A stretch of DNA of 64,000 bases. Source: CBDANW01 sp965197825 (GTDB lineage: Bacteria > Acidobacteriota > Vicinamibacteria > Marinacidobacterales > DATDRI01). Below are positions 26,859 to 35,923 of this stretch, piece by piece. Within the stretch, counting starts at the first letter, position 1. Every line of letters begins with the position of its first letter. The stretch lies in assembly GCA_965197825.1 (NCBI GenBank), contig CBDANW010000002.1, positions 1,364,001 through 1,428,000 on the forward strand, in the 5' to 3' direction. Made by a program: the position numbers and the translations under genes. The notes under the pieces are model-generated. The model worked only from the letters and a program-made list of their open reading frames with translations, did not search any database and was not told the DNA's origin.

Positions 26859-26864
26859 TATAAT
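26859..26864 (+). promoter_or_regulatory. Probable -10 element for the topoisomerase VI operon
   Basis: Exact TATAAT about 90 bp upstream of the proposed TTG start of the B subunit. The sequence 17 bp upstream (TGTCGT) is a poor -35, so an activator or another sigma factor may be needed. The open reading frame extends through this element, which argues against a more upstream start. Confidence 0.5.
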
Positions 26865-26954
26865 GGCGTTTCACAATCATGTCAGCTTGAGATCGCGGAT
26901 TCGCTGCCGAGAGGAGTGAATCCTGAAGTAGGCCTAAGAGGCCTAGGAGGGACG

Positions 26955-28781
26955 TTGAGCGGCAAGACAAAATGTAAGGAGAGCCCCAAGACGCGGGCGG
27001 GATCCAAATCTTCGAGGTCATCAAGAGCGGCGTCGCGTTCCGCGCGAGCTTCCTCGAAGAAGGCTGGCACGGCAAAACGATCTCTGCGGGTGGTCAAAGG
27101 ACAATCGAAACAGATCGAGCTTCCGCTAACCGCGGAAGAGCGCCGGAAGCAATCCGCCTTGAAGCTCGTGAGTCAAGAGCCCGAGTCGGCAGAGGCGTCG
27201 AAGCCCACCCAAAAACCGTTCAGCCCTCCGCGAGTGTCCGCAGAGACGCTCGCCACCAAGCAGCGGGAGATCTCGGTCTCCGAGTTCTTTACCCGCAACC
27301 GCCACCTGTTGGGCTTCGACAATCCTCAAAAGGCATTACTAACGACGGTCAAAGAAGCCGTGGACAACTCCCTCGACGCCTGCGAGGAGGCCGGCATCCT
27401 CCCCGATCTCGAGGTGAACATCGAGACCTTGGCCGAGGATCGGTTCCGCATAGCCGTCCAGGACAATGGCCCGGGTATCGTCAAAGCCCAGATCCCCAAG
27501 ATCTTCGCCAAGCTGCTCTACGGATCCAAATTCCACACATTGAAGCAAAGCCGGGGGCAGCAGGGCATCGGCATCTCGGCGGCCTCCATGTACGGTCAGC
27601 TCACGACCGGCAAACCGGTTTGCATTTGGTCGCGAACCGGCAAGAGAAAACCGGCCCACTATTACGAGATGCACATCGACACCCGGCACAACGCACCCGA
27701 GGTCGTCAAGGACGAGAAGCTCTCGAGCTGGCACCTCGACCACGGCACGCGTGTGGAGATCGAGTTGGCCGCCACCTACAAGCGGGGCCGACGCTCGGTG
27801 GACGACTACATCGAGCAGACCGCCATAGCCAACCCGCATGCTTCCATCAAGTACACACCCCCCAACGGCGAGGTGGTGGTCTTCGAGCGCGCCACGAAAG
27901 AGCATCCGCGGGAAACCGTCGCCATCAAGCCTCATCCCTACGGCGTCGAGCTAGGTGTTCTCATCAAGATGCTCAAGGAAACGAACTCACGGGCCCTAAA
28001 AGGGGCCCTCATGGGGGATTTTTCCCGAGTGTCCTCCAAGATCGCCGACGAGATCATCGGAAAGGCAGGCCTCCGGCCGGAAAACCGCCCCAAGCAACTT
28101 TCGCGGGTGGATGTCGAGAAGATCTTTCGCGCCATCGCAGAAGTGAAGATCATGGCCCCCCCCACCAATTGCCTCGCCCCCATCGGGGAGGAAGCCATCG
28201 TCTCCGGCTTGAAGAAGCGAATCGAAGCCGACTTCTACGAAGCGAGCACCCGCTCCCCGAGCGTCTATCGTGGCAATCCCTTCCAGGTGGAAGTCGGGGT
28301 CGCTTACGGAGGCTCCCTGCCGGCGGAAGAGCTCGCCGATGTGTTTCGTGTTGCGAATCGAGTGCCGCTCCAATACCAGGCCTCCGCCTGCGCCATCGCG
28401 AAGGCCGTCATCGGAACGGATTGGAGAAACTACGGTCTGCAGCAATCGCGGAGCACCGTCCCAACCGGGCCCTTGGTGTTGTTCGTTCACATCGCCTCGG
28501 TCTGGGTGCCCTTCACTTCTGAGAGCAAGGAAGCGATCGCGCATTATCCGGAGATTCTCAAGGAGCTACGCCTGGGCTTGCAGGACGTGGGAAGGAAGCT
28601 CGGCGCTCACATCCGGCGGCGGAAACGGGAAGCTGCGGAGACCAAGAAACTGGCTTACATTCAAAAGTACATCCCGCAAATAGGCATCGCGCTGCAAGAT
28701 ATTCTCGCCTTGACCGACCGGCAACGCGACAAGACGGTGAAGGTGCTCACCGATACGCTCGAGAGGAGTCGTAAGTTATGA
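26955..28781 (+). CDS. top6B: DNA topoisomerase VI subunit B (ATPase)
   Basis: GHKL ATPase subunit of a type IIB topoisomerase, which relaxes and decatenates duplex DNA with subunit A. From TTG at 26955 (AGGAGGG a few bases before) it has 608 residues. A Ser/Arg/Lys-rich tail of about 100 residues precedes ISVSEFFTRN. The Bergerat ATP site follows: N-box KEAVDNSLDACEEAG near 133, G1 QDNGPGI near 168, G2 RGQQGIGISAASMYGQ near 200. The transducer domain has GPLVLFVHIASVWVPFTSESKEAI near its end. A GTG at 26844 is in frame but lies upstream of the TATAAT. Topoisomerase VI is typical of archaea and plants and sporadic in bacteria. The stop overlaps the A-subunit ATG by 4 bases. Confidence 0.93.
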   Translation: MSGKTKCKESPKTRAGSKSSRSSRAASRSARASSKKAGTAKRSLRVVKGQSKQIELPLTAEERRKQSALKLVSQEPESAEASKPTQKPFSPPRVSAETLATKQREISVSEFFTRNRHLLGFDNPQKALLTTVKEAVDNSLDACEEAGILPDLEVNIETLAEDRFRIAVQDNGPGIVKAQIPKIFAKLLYGSKFHTLKQSRGQQGIGISAASMYGQLTTGKPVCIWSRTGKRKPAHYYEMHIDTRHNAPEVVKDEKLSSWHLDHGTRVEIELAATYKRGRRSVDDYIEQTAIANPHASIKYTPPNGEVVVFERATKEHPRETVAIKPHPYGVELGVLIKMLKETNSRALKGALMGDFSRVSSKIADEIIGKAGLRPENRPKQLSRVDVEKIFRAIAEVKIMAPPTNCLAPIGEEAIVSGLKKRIEADFYEASTRSPSVYRGNPFQVEVGVAYGGSLPAEELADVFRVANRVPLQYQASACAIAKAVIGTDWRNYGLQQSRSTVPTGPLVLFVHIASVWVPFTSESKEAIAHYPEILKELRLGLQDVGRKLGAHIRRRKREAAETKKLAYIQKYIPQIGIALQDILALTDRQRDKTVKVLTDTLERSRKL

Positions 28782-29929
28782 GAGCGACCCAGGCCAAGCG
28801 CTACGCCGCGGAGGTCAAGCGGAAGAACAAACAACTCGATCAGAATACGCTCAAGCAGATCACCGGGACGGCGGATGAGACGAACCGGAAGATCCTTCGG
28901 CGAGGCAAGCCGGATCTGCAGTTCCCCGTCCGGTCGCTCTCCAATGTGAGCTATTCCAAGAAGAGTGGCTATCTAGAGATCGGAAAACAAAAGAAGGTGA
29001 GGACACTCACCGTGTCCACGGTGAAGACCTTCGCTCAGACGCTTCGTATGATGTCCCTTTCCAAAAACCTCATCGAGACCAACGACTTCGCAACCAAACG
29101 AGACGCCTACTACCAATCCAAGAACTGGGGTGACGCCGGCTTTCAGGAGCAAACCGAGTCCGACACGGTCATGGATGACATCGAGGCGATGTTCTCGATG
29201 CACAAAGTGAGTCGGGAACAGCTTCGCTTCGTTCCCGACGAGCATGGGGGCGCCGTGGCGGGTCAACTCGTCGTCTACGATCCCGACATCGACACCGGCG
29301 CGGTGGAGCGGATCGACTGCACGCGTTTCGGCTCCGGAGCCTATTCGATCCCGAGCTCCGTCGAGCACCTATCGTTCGAGACCAGCGCCAAGTTTGTCCT
29401 CGCCATCGAGACGGGTGGCATGTTTCAAAGATTGCAGAGTCACAAGTTCTGGCAAAAGGCCAAATGCGTTCTGGTCTCGATGGGGGGGGTGCCGACGCGG
29501 GCCACCCGCCGTTTCATCCGCAAGCTTTCCGAGGAAGCGAAGATTCCAGTGTACGCCTTCGTCGATTGCGACCCTTACGGCATCTCGAATATCTACCGCA
29601 CGCTCAAGGTGGGCTCCGGAAACGCAGCTCACATCAATCAATTCTTCTGCGTTCCGAGCGCCCGTTACCTGGGAGTCACTCCTCAGGACATACGCGACTA
29701 CAAGCTCCCGACCCATCCCCTCAAGGAAGTCGACATCAAGCGCGCCAAGGACGCCCTCAAGAACGACCCCTTCTTCCAGAGCCAGCCGGCCTGGTCGCAA
29801 GCCATCACCCAGCTCTTGAAGATGGGGGTGCGCGCCGAGCAACAGGCGCTCGCCAAGTGGGGCCTGAACTACGTTCTAGAAGAGTACCTTCCGCGAAAAC
29901 TGAAGAAGCCGGATCGATTCCTTCCTTGA
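28778..29929 (+). CDS. top6A: DNA topoisomerase VI subunit A (Spo11-like)
   Basis: DNA-cleaving subunit, homologous to eukaryotic Spo11. It has 383 residues. The winged-helix (CAP) domain carries the catalytic Tyr in ATKRDAYYQSK near residue 107. The Toprim domain has the Glu motif FVLAIETGGM, SMGGVPTRATRRFIRKL, and the metal-binding VDCDPYGISNIYRT near residue 264. Its ATG overlaps the B-subunit stop (ATGA), so the subunits should be made in equal amounts. Both subunits look complete and retain the catalytic residues. Confidence 0.94.
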   Translation: MRATQAKRYAAEVKRKNKQLDQNTLKQITGTADETNRKILRRGKPDLQFPVRSLSNVSYSKKSGYLEIGKQKKVRTLTVSTVKTFAQTLRMMSLSKNLIETNDFATKRDAYYQSKNWGDAGFQEQTESDTVMDDIEAMFSMHKVSREQLRFVPDEHGGAVAGQLVVYDPDIDTGAVERIDCTRFGSGAYSIPSSVEHLSFETSAKFVLAIETGGMFQRLQSHKFWQKAKCVLVSMGGVPTRATRRFIRKLSEEAKIPVYAFVDCDPYGISNIYRTLKVGSGNAAHINQFFCVPSARYLGVTPQDIRDYKLPTHPLKEVDIKRAKDALKNDPFFQSQPAWSQAITQLLKMGVRAEQQALAKWGLNYVLEEYLPRKLKKPDRFLP

Positions 29930-29951
29930 GTAACTGACTCCGATCCGTTGC

Positions 29952-30100
29952 TAGCCCCGATCCGAAATAGACCCTCGTTTTCCATTTCAGGCGTCAATAA
30001 GCGAGATCTTGCTAGTCAACTCGTCAGACGCCGGTCCGGCGCCGATTCGGGAGCGGGTCTGCGCGATATTCGCCGACCGACGAATTACGGATCGGGGCTA
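29952..30100. mobile_element. 149-bp MITE-like element between convergent genes
   Basis: Perfect 15-bp inverted ends GCTAGCCCCGATCCG (29950-29964) and CGGATCGGGGCTAGC (30088-30102), with TA at both borders and no coding capacity. It separates the 3' ends of top6A and the minus-strand GT-C-like gene. Its right TA forms part of that gene's TAG stop, the same arrangement as at murE. It could also act as a two-way terminator. Confidence 0.6.
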
Positions 30101-31963
30101 GCGCTCGATCCGATCGAAAGTCACTCCATCCAAGAGCAGGATGTGGCCCGCCTCTCGAAACTGCGGTCTTAGAGAAAGAATGTTGGTGCCCTTCCGCCAC
30201 TGGCTCGGCGCCGCTAGCCGGTAATCAGCGAAGCCCGGAGTCGCCTGGAATCGTCCGACTTCATTCCCGTTGACCGCCACCACGACGTCGAGCGGCTCGG
30301 GCCGGACCGAAAGGGAGAACGAGAGGCCGAGCAGCTCGTCCCGGCCCATGTGTACGAAGAGGCGCGCGTCCGCCCGGCGCGTCACCCGCACCCATCGACC
30401 CGCGCGAAGCTCCGGCCCGCCCCATTCTTCGCCGACGAGCCCTCCATCGTCCTCTCCGATCTCCATGAGCTCGCTCCGATAACGGTTAGGAAAAAAGAAA
30501 TAGCGGCCGACCACGGTATCGAACTTGGCGGGGGACGTGTCGTGTTTCCACGCAAACCACCAATTCGCCGGCCAGGAAAAGGGATACCCCACGCTTTCGA
30601 AGAGGTTTTCGGCGCTGTTCGCCGCGACTTCGGAAAAGGAGACGGTGTCGTCAATGGGAATCTGATGGCGGTGATACTGATCCATGAAGAGCATGTTCCA
30701 CACCGGAAAGAAGACGAGCAGGGCACCGGCGGCCAACGCCGGGCGGCGCGAGGCGAAGCGCCGAACGTACTCGAAGGAGGCAGCGACTCCGAAGGCCAGG
30801 ATCGGCAGCGCTCCATCGAATCGACGGTTTGAAAATGAGTTAGCAGCCCACCAATCCGTGATGCACATGTTGACGTACGTCATGAGAAGCGAACAGAAGG
30901 TCATCATCCAAACCGTTGTCCAGCGTTTCTTCAGCAGCGGGATCAAACCGACGAAGCCGAGCCACAGTATTGGAGTCCAGCTCAGAAGCCCGTGTCGGGA
31001 CGAGAAGAGCGTCTCGAGGGAAAACGGTCGGAAATAGTCGACGAACTGTGCGCCGTGGGGGGGATCGAGAAGCAAGTACTCGCCATAGATCGCCTTCCAT
31101 GCGAATAGCTGCGGAGAGAGCCCGACGACGAAACCGGCGAACAAGACAGGACCGGCGATGAGTACGGGCTGATCCCGCTTCCACGCCCCCCACAACCAAT
31201 CGAAAAGCGGCAAGAACAACAGCAGGCCGTTTTGCCATCGGACACACACCATCAACCCGCCAATGAGCCCGAGCCAGAGGGCATCCCTCCATCCGCGATG
31301 CAGTCGGCTCCTATCTCAGAACCAAATGAACAGGACGGCAGTGAACGTTCCCAGGGCGTGGCTCATCCACGGCTGGTACACCATGTACCAGTGAAGTTGA
31401 GTCCCAAGCCATACGAGGAGCGTTCCGGCGAAAGCGACGACTCCGCTGAAGTATCGCCTGAGGAGAGACTGTAAGAGAAAAACGGCCAAGAAGCCGTAGA
31501 ACAACGAGCCCACGGCGACGGCGTTCCAGTGGAAGGGGCCATTTCCCTGCAAGTTGACGTCGAGACCGCTCCAGGCTGCTAGGCGACCGTAGAGCTCCCC
31601 GAGAAGAAAAAAAGGAGACCAGAAAACAGCCGGGCCGGCCGAGAAGATGCTCCGTCGATACCCAGTTCGCGTGGGGATCTCGATGCTGTGACGTTCCAAG
31701 AGCCCGTGCATGCGGTATTCGTTTTCGAAGTTGACGTCGAAATCTTTCCAAAAGGATTGGACGTAGGAGAAATAGTAGAAGCCATCCGCCACCATTCGCT
31801 TCTCGACGGAGTGAGACTGGAAGACGCTGAGAAGCATGAGCAGGAAAAGCGCCAAGCTGTACCCATCTTTCCACCCCCGAACTCGATACAGTGCTACTGC
31901 GAGCCCGGCAATGAGCAACAGCCTGAAGGCGACGCCCCACTCGCTGATCAGAACGCCCGACAA
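30098..31963 (-). pseudogene. GT-C-like polytopic membrane protein with an in-frame TGA
   Basis: Two open stretches (31963-31319 and 31315-30098) are in the same frame and separated only by TGA at 31316-31318 (VLFIWF-stop-DRSRLHRGW). Read through they give about 620 residues with some ten hydrophobic helices, loops such as SAGPAVFWSPFFLLGELYG and SSRHGLLSWTPILWLGF, then a C-terminal beta-rich domain (FVHMGRDELLGLSFSLSV, NEVGRFQATPGF). The layout resembles GT-C glycosyltransferases of the mannosyltransferase/RgtA type found in environmental genomes. TTG at 31963 is the first usable start. The TGA may be a nonsense mutation or a sequence error. TGA serves as a normal stop elsewhere in the window. 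The final TAG is shared with the MITE at 29952-30100. Confidence 0.65.
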
Positions 31964-32159
31964 ACACCAGTCACGATTAATCAGGACGGCGAAAAGATCC
32001 AGGGATACCGATCAGTAAGCCCTTGAATCCATGCGTGCGTTCAGACAACTTGCGCCACAAGGCTTTCCACGTGACCCAGAAGACTCCGCTTCGATGAATC
32101 CAGGACCGTAACTGCCAACCTTTTGGCCGAACCGACCGGGATCACCGCTGTCTGAGACG

Positions 32160-32678
32160 TCAAGCCGCCAACCACCTCAGCAAAGCAAGGGATCCGATCA
32201 CCGCAAAGAAGATGAGATACAAGAACAGGGTCAGCGCGAAGAAAAGGGCCACAACGACCAGCGACTTGGAGCGCGGGAGCTCCCCGGTGGTCTCAACGAC
32301 GATAACCGCTACGACGAGACAGTAGAGCGCTGCGAGGAAACCGAGGATCGGGCCGATAAAGGGCACGGCAAGCACCCAGTGAACCGGGGCCGCTGCTCCG
32401 AGGGATCGATAGAGCTCCAGAAAGGTGGCGCTCCCCCCGAAGAGACGAGACAACACGTGGAGCAGACCGACGAACACGAAAGAAACCAGCGTCATCAGCA
32501 CCACCCCAAGGATCATCGCCCGAATGCTGAACTGCCCAACCCCGCTCGCTAAACCGGCGAGGGCCACGAAGAGGATGGCAGGCAGAAGAGCATCTTCATC
32601 TCGGTAGACCTGTCGGATGGTATTGGTGTCGAGCTGTAGAATTTGAACGTCTTTTTGCAGGTAGCCGCCAAACTCCAT
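32160..32678 (-). CDS. Yip1-domain membrane protein
   Basis: From ATG at 32678 (GGAGGGAG upstream) the product has 172 residues. A short cytoplasmic N-terminus with LQKDVQILQLDTNTIRQVYRDEDALLPAILFV is followed by five hydrophobic helices and an FxGxxxFxELYRSLGxAxxVHWxLxVPFIGP segment. This is the arrangement of bacterial Yip1/DUF1282-like proteins. Function is unknown. A longer open frame upstream (to 32738) lacks a good ribosome-binding site. A hairpin GCTTCGGC-TCAC-GCCGAAGC lies upstream at 32781-32800. Confidence 0.75.
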   Translation of the reverse strand: MEFGGYLQKDVQILQLDTNTIRQVYRDEDALLPAILFVALAGLASGVGQFSIRAMILGVVLMTLVSFVFVGLLHVLSRLFGGSATFLELYRSLGAAAPVHWVLAVPFIGPILGFLAALYCLVVAVIVVETTGELPRSKSLVVVALFFALTLFLYLIFFAVIGSLALLRWLAA

Positions 32679-33147
32679 TCCGCTCTCCCTCCGAGCTCTT
32701 ACTTGCACACCGTCGGCCGCTCTCCAAAACCTGATCAAATCTGATCAGGCCCAGGTTCCTGCTTCACCAAGGATCGTTTCGCTTCGGCTCACGCCGAAGC
32801 CAGAACGTTCCTCTCCACAGGCTTGACTTCCGGTGGAGCTCACCGTACAAGAACGTACCTTCAACTAGTGGACTGTAACATTTAAGTATTTAGTTATAAT
32901 ATCTCTCTCATGCGAGGGAGAGCCGTTGTGTTGACTCAAGCGGAACATAGGGAGCTTGGCAAACGAGTTTCGAGCCGTAGCGGTCGAGCGGATGACGCGC
33001 GGATCGCTCGGATGTTGCTCTTGCTGGCAGACGGTGCAAGCTATACGCAGGTGCAGCAGACGGTGGGCTGCACGGCGCCTTTTATCAGCAAGTGGAAACG
33101 CCGATTCTTGGAGGAGCGTCTGGCAGGTCTGTACGCGCGTCACGAGG

Positions 33148-34518
33148 AGCTCTTGTCAATAGGTGTGTAAAAAAGTTCAGGCAGCAGCAACCTTCGACGA
33201 CTCCGTTACCCTGTCTCCATCTTCAAATCGAACGCCCAGGTGAACCTCTCGCATCAGCTCCGGTGCGTTGAGCCGGCGAAAATTCTTCTCCGCAACCAGA
33301 AGCAGTTTGAAGATTGTCGCAGTGGCGGACTCGACTTTCTTGAACCTTTTGGCCGCATCCGTTCTCAATCTCAGTGCAGCGAACGGTGACTCCACGACGT
33401 TGCTCGTGCGGAGGTGTTGCCAGTGAGGCTTGGGAAAGGAATAGAAGCTGACCATCCGCTCCCAGTCCTCGTCGAGCACGTGCGCGGCCCCCGGAAGACC
33501 CTTGCGCAAGCACCAATCCTGGAACTTGGCCTTCTTCGTCTCGCACTCCTGCAGGCTGGTGGCGTAGGGGATCGCCGTCAACAGCGGCTTGGCCTGCGCC
33601 TGGTCCCTTTTCGGAATCCGGTCCAGTACGTTGAGGATTCGGTGGTTCCAGCACCGCTGTTCCTCAGCTTCTGGAAATACGTTTCGGGTCGCGGCCCAGA
33701 TGCCGAGATGACCGTCACCGATCACCAAACGGGGACATCTCAGACCGCGCTTCTTCAGTCTCCGTAGCAGCGACGACCATGACGCTTAGGATTCTCGATG
33801 CCCGGCCTCCAGCGTCAGGACGATTTTCGTCCCGTCGGACAGGCCACCAACCGCAACTAGCACCGCCGCCTTGTCCTTCTCAAGGCCGGCCTTCACGTAC
33901 ACGCCATCTACCCACAGGTACACGAGCTCGAGTTCTTCCAGTGGGCGAGCTAGCCACTGCTCGTACTCTCCCTGCCATTTCTGTTTCAGCCGCGACACCG
34001 TGCTGGGAGAAAGTGGAGCGTCCTCCCCTAGAAGCCCGCGGAGCGACAGATCGAAATCTCCGTGAGCTAGTCCATGCAGGTACAGCTCCGGAATCAACTC
34101 GCTCACCGTTTCGCTCCGACGCTTGAACAGCGGAAGCACTCGACTTTCGAACCTCTCCTCCACGTCCCGTACTCTCGGCCGGCGAACCGTCACTGTGCCC
34201 ACGCTCATCGTCAGCTTCCGAGGCTTACCGTATCCATTTCGATAGCCCGCCGTTGTGTCCACGGGCTTCCGTCTCTCCGATTTCTCACGCCCGAGAAGCT
34301 CCGTGACTTCGGCTACCATCAGCTCCTGCACCCAATCCTGGATCTCAAGCCTCGCCCACTTCTCCAGCGACTCCCAAGCCACCCTTGACGAGCTCCGTCG
34401 TCCTGTGGTCTTTTCCTTCATGGCGGTGTCTCCTTCCGTTGGCCCCTTCACGCCGTGTTTCGTGACGCGGAAGGTTACTCCGCCTTTACTTTATTTCCAC
34501 ACCTTCTGAGGGTAGCTC
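33148..34518 (-). mobile_element. IS256-family element, copy 1 (1371 bp)
   Basis: It is flanked by the 9-bp direct repeat GTCACGAGG (33139-33147 and 34519-34527). Left end AGCTCTTGTCAATAGGTGTG, right end (inward) GAGCTACCCTCAGAAGGTGTG. It has the same length as the copy at 35924-37294 and is nearly identical to it, inverted. Confidence 0.93.
33177..34451 (-). pseudogene. IS256 transposase, copy 1, with one nonsense codon
   Basis: Equivalent of the 424-residue transposase at 35991-37265, but Glu-222 (GAA in the intact copy) is TAA here (33786-33788), after EAGHRES. The frame is otherwise the same on both sides. Other differences include LARPLEE against LASPLEE and KKVESAT against KKIESAT. It is a single-substitution knockout of an otherwise complete gene. 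Confidence 0.9.
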
Positions 34519-35354
34519 GTCACGAGGGGCGTCCGATTCAAGTGCTCACGCCTCGGATGGAAGCACGGATTCTTTCGTGGACGCAGAAAAAACCGACCGA
34601 CGGCTCGACTCACTGGAGCACGCGTCGACTTGCGAAGAAGCTGGGAATCCATCACATGATGGTGGCTCGCACTTGGAAAAAGCATGGTCTCCAGCCACAC
34701 CGAATTGAGCATTACAAGGCCTCCAACGATCCGGATTTCGAGACGAAGGCAGCGGATATCATCGGTCTATATATGAATCCACCTCAGCACGCTGCGGTGT
34801 TTTGTATTGATGAGAAAACGGCGATCCAAGCCCTGGATCGACGGGACCCGATTTTGCCGTTGTCTCCCGGGCGGGCCGAGCGACACGGTTTCGAGTACGT
34901 CCGGCATGGAACGCTTTCTCTCTACGCCGCCTTCGACACGAAGACGGGGGTGGTTTTGGGCAAGACTGTCCGCCGCCATACCAGCCAGGAGTTCGTCGCC
35001 TTCTTGGAGCAGCTGGTTGCGAGCCACAAGCGAAAGCGCGAAATACATGTCATCCTCGACAATCTGTCGGCTCACAAGACCGCCAAGGTCGCACAGTTCC
35101 TCGAGGCCAACCCAAAAGTCCGACTCCACTTCACACCCACATATTCCTCCTGGCTGAACAAAATCGAACTCTGGTTCTCCAAGATCGAGCGTGCCCTGAT
35201 CCATCGAGGCGTGTTCACGTCAACCCACGACCTGACCCGCAAGATCATGCGCTACATTCGCAAGTACAACGAAGACCCCAAGCCCGTGAAGTGGACCTAC
35301 AACGATCCGTCACGACGCATTAAAACCACTAAACGTTCAGTTGTTACAGTCCAC

Positions 35355-35643
35355 TAGTGCCGTTCCAATTAAATCAACCACCGGCTTAAGCCGGTGGATT
35401 GCGCGGGCGCGTCGACTGGAAGTCGACTTCATGCGCCCGCTTCATTCTCAACCCCCCGACTTCAGTCGGGGGAGTCTCGTCCCCTTCGGGGACTTCGACA
35501 ATCTTTTCTTCGCCTAAAGGCGAGGGGTTTCCACCATCCCCGAAGGGGACACTAATCTCACCAAGGACGACCGCGATGCGTGGCAGCCCCGAGATTGAGC
35601 TTGGCTACTCAGTTCCTTAGCGAATCTAGCTGGAACGGCACTA
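35355..35643. mobile_element. 289-bp hairpin-rich MITE (TA-flanked)
   Basis: Inverted ends TAGTGCCGTTCCA at 35355 and its complement ending at 35643, related to the MITE between murE and murF. The interior has at least six hairpins: a 20-bp palindrome at 35378-35397, a two-part stem at 35403-35440, and stems at 35453-35472, 35479-35493, 35510-35523 and 35538-35548. The motif CCCCCGACTTCAGTCGGGGG followed by AGT resembles hairpins at the right ends of IS200/IS605 elements, so the interior may be such a remnant. No protein is encoded. Confidence 0.7.
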
Positions 35644-35786
35644 GGTTCCAGTTTGGTCTTCAAATGACGAACCCTCACGACAGCATCCCGGCCCTTGGCC
35701 TTGACCGTGTTCTCCCTTCTAAGAACTCAACTTACCGCATCACCTCCTTTTCCAACTCGACGACTCTCCGTCGCTGCGCAACGCTC
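35644..35786. other. Short spacer between two MITEs, no gene recognised
   Basis: 143 bp. On the minus strand a partial open frame includes NTVKAKGRDAVVRVRHLKTKLEP, but there is no credible start or family. It is probably pre-existing host or older element sequence. Confidence 0.3.
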
Positions 35787-35923
35787 TAGTGCCCTGTATC
35801 AGTAATTCGTCACCTAAATCTCGGCCCCTTTTGCGCGCTGGCTTCGTTGTGGCATCGTTCCAGTTCGGCCATAGGCCTAGCCCTCCGCTCGACAGGCTCG
35901 CTGCGGAAGGCGGTCGAAATATC

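Larger units (their letters stand above)
32866..35356 (+). mobile_element. IS630-family element, split by an IS256 copy
   Basis: Inverted ends TAGTGGACTGTAACA at 32866-32880 and its complement at 35342-35356, bordered by TA as IS630 elements are. Removing the 1371-bp IS256 insertion and one 9-bp target repeat leaves 1111 bp, a normal IS630 size. The right TA is shared with the MITE that follows directly. Confidence 0.9.
32910..35357 (+). pseudogene. IS630 transposase, interrupted by IS256
   Basis: The 5' part (32910-33147) encodes a helix-turn-helix start (VLTQAEHRELGKRVSS, CTAPFISKWKRRFLEERLAGLYARHE). The 3' part resumes at about 34519 with ARHEGRPIQVLTPRM and runs to the TAG at 35355-35357. 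The frame is kept across the insertion, so the ancestral protein has about 355 residues. DDE residues lie in FCIDEKTAIQALDR, VILDNLSAHKT and SSWLNKIELWFSKIERALI. The coding sequence is otherwise intact, so precise loss of the IS256 would restore it. The stop uses the terminal TA plus the next G. Confidence 0.9.

Noticed and set aside
26844..26954. Longer topoisomerase VI B subunit from GTG at 26844
   Set aside because: A TATAAT lies within it at 26859 and a strong AGGAGGG precedes TTG at 26955, so the longer form would start upstream of its own promoter.
31316..31318. TGA read as an amino acid (alternative genetic code)
   Set aside because: trmFO, nadD, ftsI, top6B and other genes in the window end properly at TGA.
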